A DNA stretch of 19,326 bases from positions 1 through 19,326 of the forward strand of contig JBLHWZ010000083.1 in assembly GCA_047629415.1 (NCBI GenBank). Direction: 5' to 3'. The position numbers were made by a program, and so were the translations under genes. Under the pieces are notes generated by a model. The model did not search any database. It worked only from the letters and a program-made list of their open reading frames with translations, and was not told the origin of the DNA. Shown in pieces: positions 1 to 9,565 of this stretch; the stretch's first letter is position 1; each line of letters starts with the position of its first letter. Source of the stretch: CBDUJZ01 sp047629415. Lineage in GTDB: Bacteria; Myxococcota_A; Bradymonadia; REDH01.

Positions 1-1610
1 GCGGTCGACCCGATCCGGCGGAAGTTCTGTCGTGCTGAGTCACTTGAGACCTCCGACGCTGGATCTGATCCGATCGGTGCAGAGCCCTCAGCCTCGGCCG
101 CCATCGCTGAATCCCACTCCGGGGTAGATGCCGGCCGGTCCGAGTAATCTCCGGCGGTGGTGGGCGAGCGATGCGTCGCAGTACTCTGTGCGCGGATACG
201 CTGCGTACGGAGCATCTCGCTCGGCGGCTGGTCTAGGTCCCCGTCCAGTGCCTCGGCGCCCGCCGACTTCAGGCCAAGCGAAGTCGTCTCGCTCTGGTAC
301 GTTGCAGCTTCCTGAGATCTGGAGATTCCGGCGTAGTCGAACTCGTCGAAGTCTGGGGCCTCCTCGCAGCCGAAAGAGTCCTGCGCCCGAACCTTGGTCT
401 TGTCTACCTGAACGTTGGGTGTGTGCCGCCTATCGCGGCCGTCGGTGTCCCCGACTGCCGGCGGGCTCGACTCGAAGGGCCGCAGGACCAACTCCTCAGG
501 AACCACTGAGTGGGACCCGCTCGTCTTGCGGCGACTGGCCGCGAGTGGGAAATCGTTCGAATTGAGCTCCATCGGCTCGTCCCCGCCGCCGAGAGACGGG
601 CGAGGCGACTTACCGATCTCGCGGTGTGATCCGGCGGGCCCTCGCAGATTTCGGGTTGGCGAAGCAGGCCCCTGATCGGAGAGCATCGGAGGCACCGACT
701 CCGCGGATCGCGCCGCCTTCACGGGCATAGCGGGGATGATCATCGTTCCCGGCTGCGCATCGCGAAGCTGCTGCCGAGACTTTGGTGCTGTGCGCGCCGC
801 TGATGCGAACGATCCGGAGTGTCGAGAGGGGCGGGATGACGTCCGTGTCGGCGCAGTCTGCGCGGTGTGCTGCACCAGCGCCGTGTCGGCGGCCGGGCGC
901 GCGACTGCACCGGCGCACGGCGGGATCGTCATGTGGCCAGCGCTCGGTTTGCGGTCCGCCTCGGTGGCAATCGCGATCGGCTCGTTCTCGTTCTCGTTCT
1001 CGTTTTGCTCCCCGAGCACGGAGGGAATCTCCACCTCGAAGTCGAAGCCGTCATCCTCGTCGAAGTCTTCCTCGGCATCGACTCGGTAGTCCTCGGGCGC
1101 CTCAGGTCCGTCGTCCGGCAGGTCGAGTCCCCGCCCATCGTCGACCGGGTTGAAGAAACCCGACGGGATTCCGACAAGCTGGATTCTCTCCTCGCCGTCA
1201 TTCTCGTCGTCAATCACCAGAGGGTTGTCCGCCGCGGGTTCCAGCAGAACCTCGAAAACGGGTTCGGCCTCGCGCCGGGGCTCCTGGGCAGTGTTGGTTT
1301 TCGAGGGCAGTGAGAACGGCTCTGGCCCGCTGTCTTCATCAAAGGTCCCAAAGAACATGTCCGGGATTCCGTCGAGTTCAAGCTCCGGTAGGAGTCCAGA
1401 TTCCGGGCCCGCCCGCTTCAGTTCTATCGTTGGGTCCAACTCTTCCGGATCGCCAGCTTCGCCAAGATCGCTGATCGAACCAAAGAGATCACCGGCTCCC
1501 GCCGGTCTGCGTTTGCGACCCCGTGCGATTGCGTCCTGACGGGCGCGCTCGGAACTAGATCTGGGCTTGGGAGCCGGGAAACTAAAGCCGGATTCGGAGT
1601 TACTAGGCAT
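1..1610 (-). CDS. Large acidic, intrinsically disordered protein, N-terminal part (C-terminus outside window)
   Basis: Read on the minus strand, the frame from ATG at 1608-1610 is open through all 536 codons to base 1, with no stop, so this is the N-terminal part of a longer protein. It starts MPSNSESGFSFPAPKPR, with no signal peptide or membrane segment, so it is probably cytoplasmic. Residues 1-40 are basic. Residues ~45-215 are strongly acidic (for example EDFDEDDGFDFEVE) and contain a QNENENENE run. Residues ~230-536 are rich in Ser, Pro, Ala, Arg and Thr, with no obvious globular domain. I do not recognise the family. Such regions occur in myxobacterial regulators or scaffolds whose folded domain comes later, but that is only inference. 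No clear Shine-Dalgarno precedes the ATG. All plus-strand frames here are short and basic, as expected of shadows of an acidic gene. Confidence 0.7.
   Translation of the reverse strand, partial: MPSNSESGFSFPAPKPRSSSERARQDAIARGRKRRPAGAGDLFGSISDLGEAGDPEELDPTIELKRAGPESGLLPELELDGIPDMFFGTFDEDSGPEPFSLPSKTNTAQEPRREAEPVFEVLLEPAADNPLVIDDENDGEERIQLVGIPSGFFNPVDDGRGLDLPDDGPEAPEDYRVDAEEDFDEDDGFDFEVEIPSVLGEQNENENENEPIAIATEADRKPSAGHMTIPPCAGAVARPAADTALVQHTAQTAPTRTSSRPSRHSGSFASAARTAPKSRQQLRDAQPGTMIIPAMPVKAARSAESVPPMLSDQGPASPTRNLRGPAGSHREIGKSPRPSLGGGDEPMELNSNDFPLAASRRKTSGSHSVVPEELVLRPFESSPPAVGDTDGRDRRHTPNVQVDKTKVRAQDSFGCEEAPDFDEFDYAGISRSQEAATYQSETTSLGLKSAGAEALDGDLDQPPSEMLRTQRIRAQSTATHRSPTTAGDYSDRPASTPEWDSAMAAEAEGSAPIGSDPASEVSSDSARQNFRRIGST
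981..1004 (-). repeat. 6-bp tandem repeat (4 copies) encoding Asn-Glu pairs
   Basis: Four perfect copies of ctcgtt on the plus strand read AACGAG on the coding strand and give NENENENE in the disordered protein. The unit is a multiple of three, so copy-number change would keep the frame. Confidence 0.8.
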
Positions 1611-1671
1611 GAGACTCGGTTGGTCGCCCGCGTTTTTCGCACGGAGGCCAGGGTGAGTCGGTAACCTAGAC

Positions 1672-1703
1672 TGTAAGTCCCAGAAGGTAAACAATGACTT
1701 ACA
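1672..1703. promoter_or_regulatory. Perfect 8-bp inverted repeat, possible operator
   Basis: TGTAAGTC (1672-1679) is mirrored by GACTTACA (1696-1703) across a 16-base spacer. The half-site centres are 24 bases apart, and the site lies 62-93 bases upstream of the ATG at 1610. That arrangement suits a dimeric regulator of the disordered-protein gene. Only the symmetry is seen; the binding role is inferred. Confidence 0.3.
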
Positions 1704-1784
1704 TGTGTTCCGATATCGGCTCATGCGGGGCGCTGTGAGGAACGACACACGTCTGCGCACATGGTGTACGTCCGCGACCGGAGG

Positions 1785-1825
1785 GCTGCGGCGGGCTCAC
1801 TTAGACGCCGGAGCGCCGCCGCAGC
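1785..1825. repeat. Strong GC-rich hairpin (14 bp, one bulge)
   Basis: GCTGCGGCGG (1785-1794) pairs with CCGCCGCAGC (1816-1825). The stem continues as GCTC/GAGC after a single bulged G at 1815, leaving a 12-base loop. On the plus strand a short T-run follows 7-12 bases after the stem, but no plus-strand gene lies upstream. On the minus strand, where the amidotransferase gene ends at 1931, no T-run follows. It may be a 3' RNA structure or a weak terminator. Confidence 0.4.
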
Positions 1826-1898
1826 ACAGCCCAAATTTTTGCGCGATCTCGCTCGTAGCTCATTCCGCGAGCTTGGCCTGCCTCCCCCGCCCTTTTTT

Positions 1899-1923
1899 GG
1901 TCCGTTCGTGGAGTGAGCGGACC
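1899..1923. repeat. Hairpin just downstream of the amidotransferase stop
   Basis: GGTCCG (1899-1904) pairs with CGGACC (1918-1923). The stem extends to 9 bp on the plus strand with one G-T pair and a 7-base loop. It lies 7 bases past the stop codon of the minus-strand gene. A run of six T (plus strand) adjoins it, but in the minus-strand transcript this reads as A after the stem, so it is not a textbook intrinsic terminator for that gene. Confidence 0.35.
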
Positions 1924-1930
1924 GGCGATT

Positions 1931-2776
1931 CTACACGAACCGTTGGAGGCGCATCCGGCGGTCCACGCCGACCATCTCGTGCGGCTTGAGCTCGGTCCAG
2001 ACGTTTTCTCCATCGAGGGGTTCGGACGAGAGCACGAGGTGGTTCACGAAGCCGCTCTTGGAGACCATCTCACACTCGGGTGCAAAACTCGGACACATGT
2101 CGCGGTCTGGGCAGCGCGTCTTGTGGGTCGAGTAGAAGAGCGGCTGTCCGCCTTGATGCGCGAGCATGACGCGACCGTTCGTGATGATGAACGTGAGGAA
2201 GTTCTCGTCGCGCGATGGGTCACCGCCGTCGACCATCAGGGGTCCCGTAACCTCAATCAGTTCGGCGATCGCTTCGGAGGCTGCCTCGGCGAGATCGTTG
2301 GCGTCGAAGTCGTCGCGGTGCACGTCTTTGAGGCGCTGCATGTGGGTCAAGAAGAGGTAGAAGACCACTTCACTGTCCGTGTCGCCGAGCACAAATCGAC
2401 GGAACTGTGGGTGGATGCGCCCGCGCAACTCCTCAAGGTGTGTCGCGAAGGACTTCACGTTCCCGTTGTGAGCGAAGATCCAGCGCCCGTATTGGAATGG
2501 GTGACTGTTCAGCGGAGACCGGGTGCCCTGGGTCGCCTTGCGAATATGAGCCAACACGGTCTGCGAGGAGACGACGCCGGAGACGCGATGAAAGAGCTGA
2601 TCAGAGACGGCTTGGTCGCTGCTCTTGATGAGGTGAGGGGAGTCCCCAATGTAGTAGGCCACGCCCCAGCCGTCCGGGTGGCGTTCGCTCTGAACGCAGA
2701 GCGCATTGTCAGCACTTACCAAGCTTCTATGAACCTGTGAGTTGATGACCGAACGGAACCCGAAGAGTCGACACAT
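1931..2776 (-). CDS. Class II glutamine amidotransferase, YafJ/EgtC type
   Basis: The 281-residue product is a stand-alone Ntn-type glutamine amidotransferase. Met1 is followed directly by Cys2, the expected nucleophile after Met removal. Family motifs follow in order: RHPDGWG (32-38), AHIRKAT (76-82), the FAHNGN loop (101-106), GDTDSE (131-136), and a C-terminal block with LSSEPLDGENVW and KPHEMVGVD. Length and motif order fit the YafJ/EgtC group. These release ammonia from glutamine or cleave gamma-glutamyl amides, often in small-thiol metabolism; the substrate here is unknown. No ergothioneine genes are visible. The gene starts 3 bases after the stop of the lipoprotein gene upstream, and its Shine-Dalgarno (GGAG) lies within the last codons of that gene, so the two are probably co-transcribed and translationally coupled. 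The stop is TAG. Confidence 0.93.
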   Translation of the reverse strand: MCRLFGFRSVINSQVHRSLVSADNALCVQSERHPDGWGVAYYIGDSPHLIKSSDQAVSDQLFHRVSGVVSSQTVLAHIRKATQGTRSPLNSHPFQYGRWIFAHNGNVKSFATHLEELRGRIHPQFRRFVLGDTDSEVVFYLFLTHMQRLKDVHRDDFDANDLAEAASEAIAELIEVTGPLMVDGGDPSRDENFLTFIITNGRVMLAHQGGQPLFYSTHKTRCPDRDMCPSFAPECEMVSKSGFVNHLVLSSEPLDGENVWTELKPHEMVGVDRRMRLQRFV

Positions 2777-2779
2777 TAG

Positions 2780-3910
2780 TTACTCCGCAATCGCGATAAC
2801 CATCGCTGACAATTGGAAGTTCGGCTCGGTGTGGTTCGAGTCGTTCCAGTCGCAGCCGTTACCGAGTGCGCACCCGCTACAATTCGTAGAGTCGGGTCGA
2901 CACAGGTTCTCGTAGTCGCTGACGTCGTATCCAACCTCGAGCGGGCCAGGTCCAACCTCGCCGAGGTCGATCGTCCAGTCGTGAGCAACAGCTCCGGGGC
3001 ACCATCCAGCGCGAGGGAACTGCCAGGTGCCCTGCTGGTTTGGAGCCGCCGTTGTTTCGCAGTCGTCGCGCCACACCGTCTCAGTGTGGTCGATTCCGCC
3101 AACGGTGAACGTGTGGTCGGCGGGGCAGAACTCCGCGCAATTGTCCTGATTTCCCTGACCGTGGCCGGTGACGAAAGTACGCAGCAGCGCACGAGTCGTG
3201 CCCTCCGGAAGCTCCACCATCTCCACCGGAAGCTGTTCGGCGACGGGGCGAGCAGGGTCGCCGTAGATCACCCGGTTTAGATTCCAGATCGGATATACGC
3301 CGATGACGTTGACCGTGGGTTCCGCACCGATGAAATCGAACGAAACATCGACCTGCCAGCCGTTGCCGAAGCCACTGCCGGGGCCGACCCACGTGTCGAC
3401 GAACGCCCGCAGAGTGACGTCGTCCGTCAGCAGAGGCCGAAGGTCTGTGACGTCGACCTGCCAGGAAGCGCCTACGCCAAAGGGCGTGATGAAGCGGGAG
3501 AGTTCGATGTAGCCTTCGTCCTCCGCGCCGGGATTGCTAACGAGCCCGTAGCTCCCGTAGCGGTCCCACGGGTCGCACTGACCGCTCGGGCAGCTCAGCG
3601 CGAAGTTCATCGTAATGCCGCCGTAGAGCTCTTCGGCCGGTGGAAAGGTCACGGCGACGTCGACATTGCGAGCGTTCTGCCCCTCGTCCCACCCAGTCCA
3701 GAAGATGTGGGCTTCGTCGTGCGCGACGACACTTTGGTTTTCGCCAATCGTCCCCGTCGAGGCGTCCGCTTCGGCGTCCTCAGCGTCCAAGTCGGACTCG
3801 CCCGTATCGGTCTGCGAAGCGTCATTCGACGTGTCGGCGAGCAACGGAGCGGGGTCCGAGGAGCAAGCCGTGACAGAGAGGGCGGCGATGAGCAGGCAAA
3901 GGTTCTTCAT
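2780..3910 (-). CDS. PNGase F-like lipoprotein (peptide-N-glycosidase F fold)
   Basis: The start chosen is ATG 3908-3910, preceded by GGAG with 5-base spacing; an upstream in-frame ATG at 4033 would bury the signal peptide. The product has 376 residues: MKNLCLLIAALSVTAC is a lipoprotein signal with Cys16 as lipid site, followed by an acidic D/E/T/S linker (to ~60) and then a domain matching peptide-N-glycosidase F along its length. Landmarks recalled from PNGase F are a Cys pair before WDRY (C107, C112), D116 in WDRY (equivalent to catalytic D60), SRFITPFG (138-145), CAEFC with E260 (equivalent to E206), and RAGWCPG (300-306). The position of PNGase F E118 (TETW) is Asp172 here (VDTW). PNGase F removes N-glycans from Asn; activity and substrate here are inferred and may differ. 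Extra Cys pairs near the C-terminus (C337, C344, C347, C353) suggest additional disulfides in the periplasm or outside the cell. Confidence 0.85.
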   Translation of the reverse strand: MKNLCLLIAALSVTACSSDPAPLLADTSNDASQTDTGESDLDAEDAEADASTGTIGENQSVVAHDEAHIFWTGWDEGQNARNVDVAVTFPPAEELYGGITMNFALSCPSGQCDPWDRYGSYGLVSNPGAEDEGYIELSRFITPFGVGASWQVDVTDLRPLLTDDVTLRAFVDTWVGPGSGFGNGWQVDVSFDFIGAEPTVNVIGVYPIWNLNRVIYGDPARPVAEQLPVEMVELPEGTTRALLRTFVTGHGQGNQDNCAEFCPADHTFTVGGIDHTETVWRDDCETTAAPNQQGTWQFPRAGWCPGAVAHDWTIDLGEVGPGPLEVGYDVSDYENLCRPDSTNCSGCALGNGCDWNDSNHTEPNFQLSAMVIAIAE

Positions 3911-3932
3911 GAGGTCTCCATTGAGCGCGCGA

Positions 3933-3961
3933 AGCGTAGCCGTCCCTTGCAATTCCTCCAA
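3933..3961 (-). promoter_or_regulatory. Candidate sigma70-type promoter for the PNGase-like lipoprotein
   Basis: On the minus strand TTGGAG (3956-3961) and TACGCT (3933-3938) are separated by 17 bases. The predicted start of transcription lies about 15 bases before the ATG at 3910. The boxes are only moderately close to consensus. Confidence 0.35.
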
Positions 3962-3983
3962 GCGGAACATCGGCGCGCACTCT

Positions 3984-4012
3984 TTGACCTTCCTAGCCGC
4001 CACTCCTATTGC
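3984..4012 (+). promoter_or_regulatory. Candidate sigma70-type promoter for the DUF4442 gene
   Basis: TTGACC (3984-3989) and TATTGC (4007-4012) are separated by exactly 17 bases. Transcription would start near 4019, leaving a leader of about 27 bases before the ATG at 4046. This is the best promoter match in the window and faces away from the lipoprotein promoter. Confidence 0.5.
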
Positions 4013-4045
4013 CGACCGCAACCTCGACTGCACTTGGAGCCCTAA

Positions 4046-4525
4046 ATGCGTACCGTCACACCATCAACCGCCATCCTCCGCCGAGCGTGGAACACCATGA
4101 GCAAGGTTCCTGGCGGCTCGCGTGCTTTCTCCAAGATGGTCGGCAAGATGGCGCCCTACACGGGCTCCATCGGAGCGCGCATCGTCGAACTCAGAGACGG
4201 CTATGGCCGCGCCGAGCTCCTCGACCGAAAGCAGGTGCGGAATCACTTGGATTCCGTGCACGCCATCGCGCTGGCGAACTTTGGCGAGGTCATCAGCGGC
4301 GTGACGATGCTCTACAGTCTCGACCCAAAGATGCGGGCCATCCTGACGGGCATGCGCATCGAATACCTCAAGAAGGCTCGTGGTACGCTCACCGCCGAGT
4401 GTTACGTCGAGCCGATCACCGAGGTGAAGGACATGGAGATCACCCTCGACGTGGCGATCTCAAACGCGGCTGGCGAGGTGGTCTGCCGTGTGTACCCCGA
4501 GTGGAAGGTCGGCCCTAAGAAGTAG
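4046..4525 (+). CDS. DUF4442 / PaaI-like hotdog-fold protein (possible thioesterase)
   Basis: The 159-residue product has no signal peptide. ATG 4046 has GGAG (4036-4039) at 6-base spacing. The core has the layout of DUF4442 hotdog proteins: an initial helix, GARIVELRDGYGRAEL (strand), VRNHLDSVHAIALANFGEVISGV (the central hotdog helix with the N-H-x-x-S-V-H-A motif), MRIEYLKKARGTLTAEC, and a final strand ending EVVCRVYPEWKVGPKK. Family members are related to acyl-CoA thioesterases and often act on fatty or aromatic acyl thioesters; the substrate cannot be read here. A candidate promoter lies just upstream. A weakly supported frame begins 43 bases after its TAG stop, so the gene may have headed a short operon. 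Confidence 0.88.
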   Translation: MRTVTPSTAILRRAWNTMSKVPGGSRAFSKMVGKMAPYTGSIGARIVELRDGYGRAELLDRKQVRNHLDSVHAIALANFGEVISGVTMLYSLDPKMRAILTGMRIEYLKKARGTLTAECYVEPITEVKDMEITLDVAISNAAGEVVCRVYPEWKVGPKK

Positions 4526-4568
4526 GCAAGCCGGCGCCCGATTCCGTGGGTGCCGTGTCAGAGAAGTT

Positions 4569-4904
4569 GTGCGACACCTTCTCTCCACACTCGGGCTCAT
4601 TTGGGCATGTTGCGGTGGGCCGGCGCGCTTGCCGATCGACGTACCGGACGGTGCCAGCTCCTACGTACTGGACGGGCGTAGCCACTCCACTTCGAGAACT
4701 CCGCGGGACTTACGGGACGAGTTCGGTGACGTCGCGGAGCACATCTGGGCCGCCGGAATGCCGGTCGCATGCACGTTGGATTGCTCTCAGTCCGTCGTCG
4801 TCGAAGCGGACTTCGACGGATGGGCCGCGGACGGGTCTCTAACCGGCCGGATGCTCATTTCGGTCGTCGAAGGCAGAGCTGTCGATGTGCTCGATGAGCG
4901 GTAG
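4569..4904 (+). CDS. Hypothetical short protein, possibly lipoprotein; probably the N-terminal fragment of an interrupted gene
   Basis: From GTG 4569 the frame encodes 111 residues. The N-terminus, RHLLSTLGLIWACCGG, resembles a lipoprotein signal with a poor lipobox (Trp at -2). The body has protein-like composition, including VVVEADFDGWAADGSLTGR, and G/C-biased third codon positions, unlike a chance frame. An upstream in-frame ATG at 4488 overlaps the DUF4442 gene and would destroy the signal, so GTG is preferred; the Shine-Dalgarno is weak. The same reading phase continues past the TAG at 4902, which suggests that this is the front of a formerly longer gene. I do not recognise the family. 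Confidence 0.45.
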   Translation: MRHLLSTLGLIWACCGGPARLPIDVPDGASSYVLDGRSHSTSRTPRDLRDEFGDVAEHIWAAGMPVACTLDCSQSVVVEADFDGWAADGSLTGRMLISVVEGRAVDVLDER

Positions 4905-5687
4905 GAAGACTTTGCAGGGGTCGACGAACTCGAACTGCGCGCCGCACGACTAACCGTCGTCCAGCGCGCGGACCATTAGTAGATCTTTGGGATCGGCAAC
5001 GACGCACAATCTGCCCTGCGTTGTGTTGAACCGACGGTCCATGAGCTCACGCTCGACGAAACTGAGTGGTGGAGCGACGTCGTCTATTCCCTCGCTGCCG
5101 CTCACGGGAGCCGTGCGGATGTGCCCGCAGCTAGGCCAACGTTCCTTGATACCGCTTTTGTGCCCGACGTATCTCCCGACTCGGTCTGGGAAGAGGCAGA
5201 CATCCGTCGCCTGATCGATGTTCAACCAGTCTCTTACGACAGGGTTTGGTACGAAGCGATCCTCGGCGCCGAAGGCGTGTCGCCAGAGCTTGTGTGGGAA
5301 CTCTATCTTCGGTTCCGACTGGTCTCTGTGTATTCGTTCGACATATCCCTCCAGAGCTTCGAGCTCGAACGCGCCGAGTTCTGCGCCGCACACATCGAGA
5401 TTGGGTGCGCGCCCGTGATCCTGTCGGCGGCGGCCGGTGCGTACTCAAGAGCCAGCGTGCCGACACGGATCTCTCACTACGCCAGACTCGTGCGAAGCGT
5501 CGCGGCTTTTGCGGAGCCGGACCGGCACGTCGCTGGGATGATCTCGGTCCTCTCTCCCGGCCACCCCCACCCCCACCAAGCAGCTACTTCGCCGCGACCA
5601 CCCCCGCAGGGACACCATGAGCGAAGCGAATCGTGTCGGCACGCCCGCGACCGCCGCCCCGCGACCACCGCCGTAGGAACCCCATGA
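4905..5687 (+). pseudogene. In-phase continuation of the 4569 frame, broken by TAG codons (largest intact piece 5121-5687)
   Basis: Without any phase change from the preceding gene, the frame reads 24 protein-like residues (containing VDELELRAARLTVVQ). It then meets two adjacent TAG codons (4977-4982) and stays open to TGA at 5685-5687. The open part includes ETEWWSDVVYSLAAAHG and SPELVWELYLRFRLV, which look like real protein. The first usable start in it is GTG 5121, giving 188 residues. The last ~45 residues (after ~5550) are Pro/His/Arg-rich and run through the 45-base direct repeats, so the true C-terminus may have been replaced by them. Third-position GC over the first ~90 codons of the GTG piece is about 68 percent by hand count, lower than in neighbouring genes. 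It may be a pseudogene, a sequence error, or a separate small gene from 5121. An opposing minus-strand frame (4950-5393) cannot be excluded. Confidence 0.4.
5593..5637. repeat. 45-base direct repeat, copy 1
   Basis: Copy 1 of a 45-base unit matches copy 2 (5660-5704) at 41 positions, with the last 23 bases identical. It lies between the decaying plus-strand frame and the 3' end of metH. The minus strand reads GACACGATTCGCTTCGCTC at the start of the unit. It may be a short dispersed element of REP type. Confidence 0.75.
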
Positions 5688-5704
5688 GCGAAGCGAATCG
5701 TGTC
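5660..5704. repeat. 45-base direct repeat, copy 2
   Basis: Second copy, 67 bases downstream of copy 1 in the same orientation, differing at four positions in its first half. It ends 26 bases from the last base of metH (stop codon at 5731-5733). No clear intrinsic terminator for metH is seen in the interval. Confidence 0.75.
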
Positions 5705-5730
5705 CGCCGCGGGGGACCGACACAACTAGC

Positions 5731-9381
<3,651 letters not shown>

Positions 9382-9565
9382 TCGGCACCTCGGGGACGAG
9401 AGCCGGGATAATCAGAGCCGAAGCGAAAGGAAAGACTAGTCCGTGCCACAGCCCTGAGGGGCGTCGGCCACCCCTGAGCACCTAGCGGGTGGTATCAGCC
9501 CGGAATAATCGTTATATTGGCGCCCGGTCGACCTCTCGCCCGAACGGAACCTCCCCCTGCGAACA
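9382..9565. other. Divergent intergenic region between metH and the first Cys-rich lipoprotein
   Basis: These 184 bases must hold promoters for both genes. A small hairpin has arms AGGGG (9457-9461) and CCCCT (9471-9475) with a 9-base loop; CCCTGAG occurs directly repeated at 9452-9458 and 9472-9478. An AT-rich patch around 9503-9518 (TATATT on plus, TATAAC on minus) could supply -10 boxes in either direction, but no convincing -35 partner is seen. The long metH leader could be a regulatory RNA, but it does not match the cobalamin, SAM or SAH riboswitch consensus as I know them. Confidence 0.4.

Larger units (their letters stand above)
1611..1930. other. Intergenic region with inverted repeats, no gene seen
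   Basis: These 320 bases lie between the start of the disordered-protein gene and the end of the glutamine amidotransferase gene, both on the minus strand. No convincing coding frame or tRNA was found. The stretch must hold the promoter of the 1-1610 gene, but I cannot place -35 and -10 boxes with confidence. It contains three inverted repeats, listed separately. Confidence 0.6.

Noticed and set aside
128..1539. Several plus-strand and short minus-strand frames
   Set aside because: They are Arg/Ser/Pro-rich shadows of the continuous minus-strand frame 1-1610.
1913..2740. 275-residue plus-strand frame
   Set aside because: Antisense to the glutamine amidotransferase, whose active-site motifs are all present.
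4902..4982. TAG recoding (pyrrolysine or suppressor reading)
   Set aside because: TAG is the normal stop of several neighbouring intact genes, and no pyl-type gene is in the window.
4950..5393. 147-residue minus-strand frame starting MCGAELGAF
   Set aside because: Plausible in composition, but it mirrors the plus-strand frame that is continuous in phase with the 4569 gene. Codon-position counts do not separate the two, so it is kept only as an alternative.
9382..9540. Cobalamin, SAM or SAH riboswitch in the metH leader
   Set aside because: No B12-box or recognised SAM/SAH core sequence was found in the metH direction; only a small 5-bp hairpin is present.
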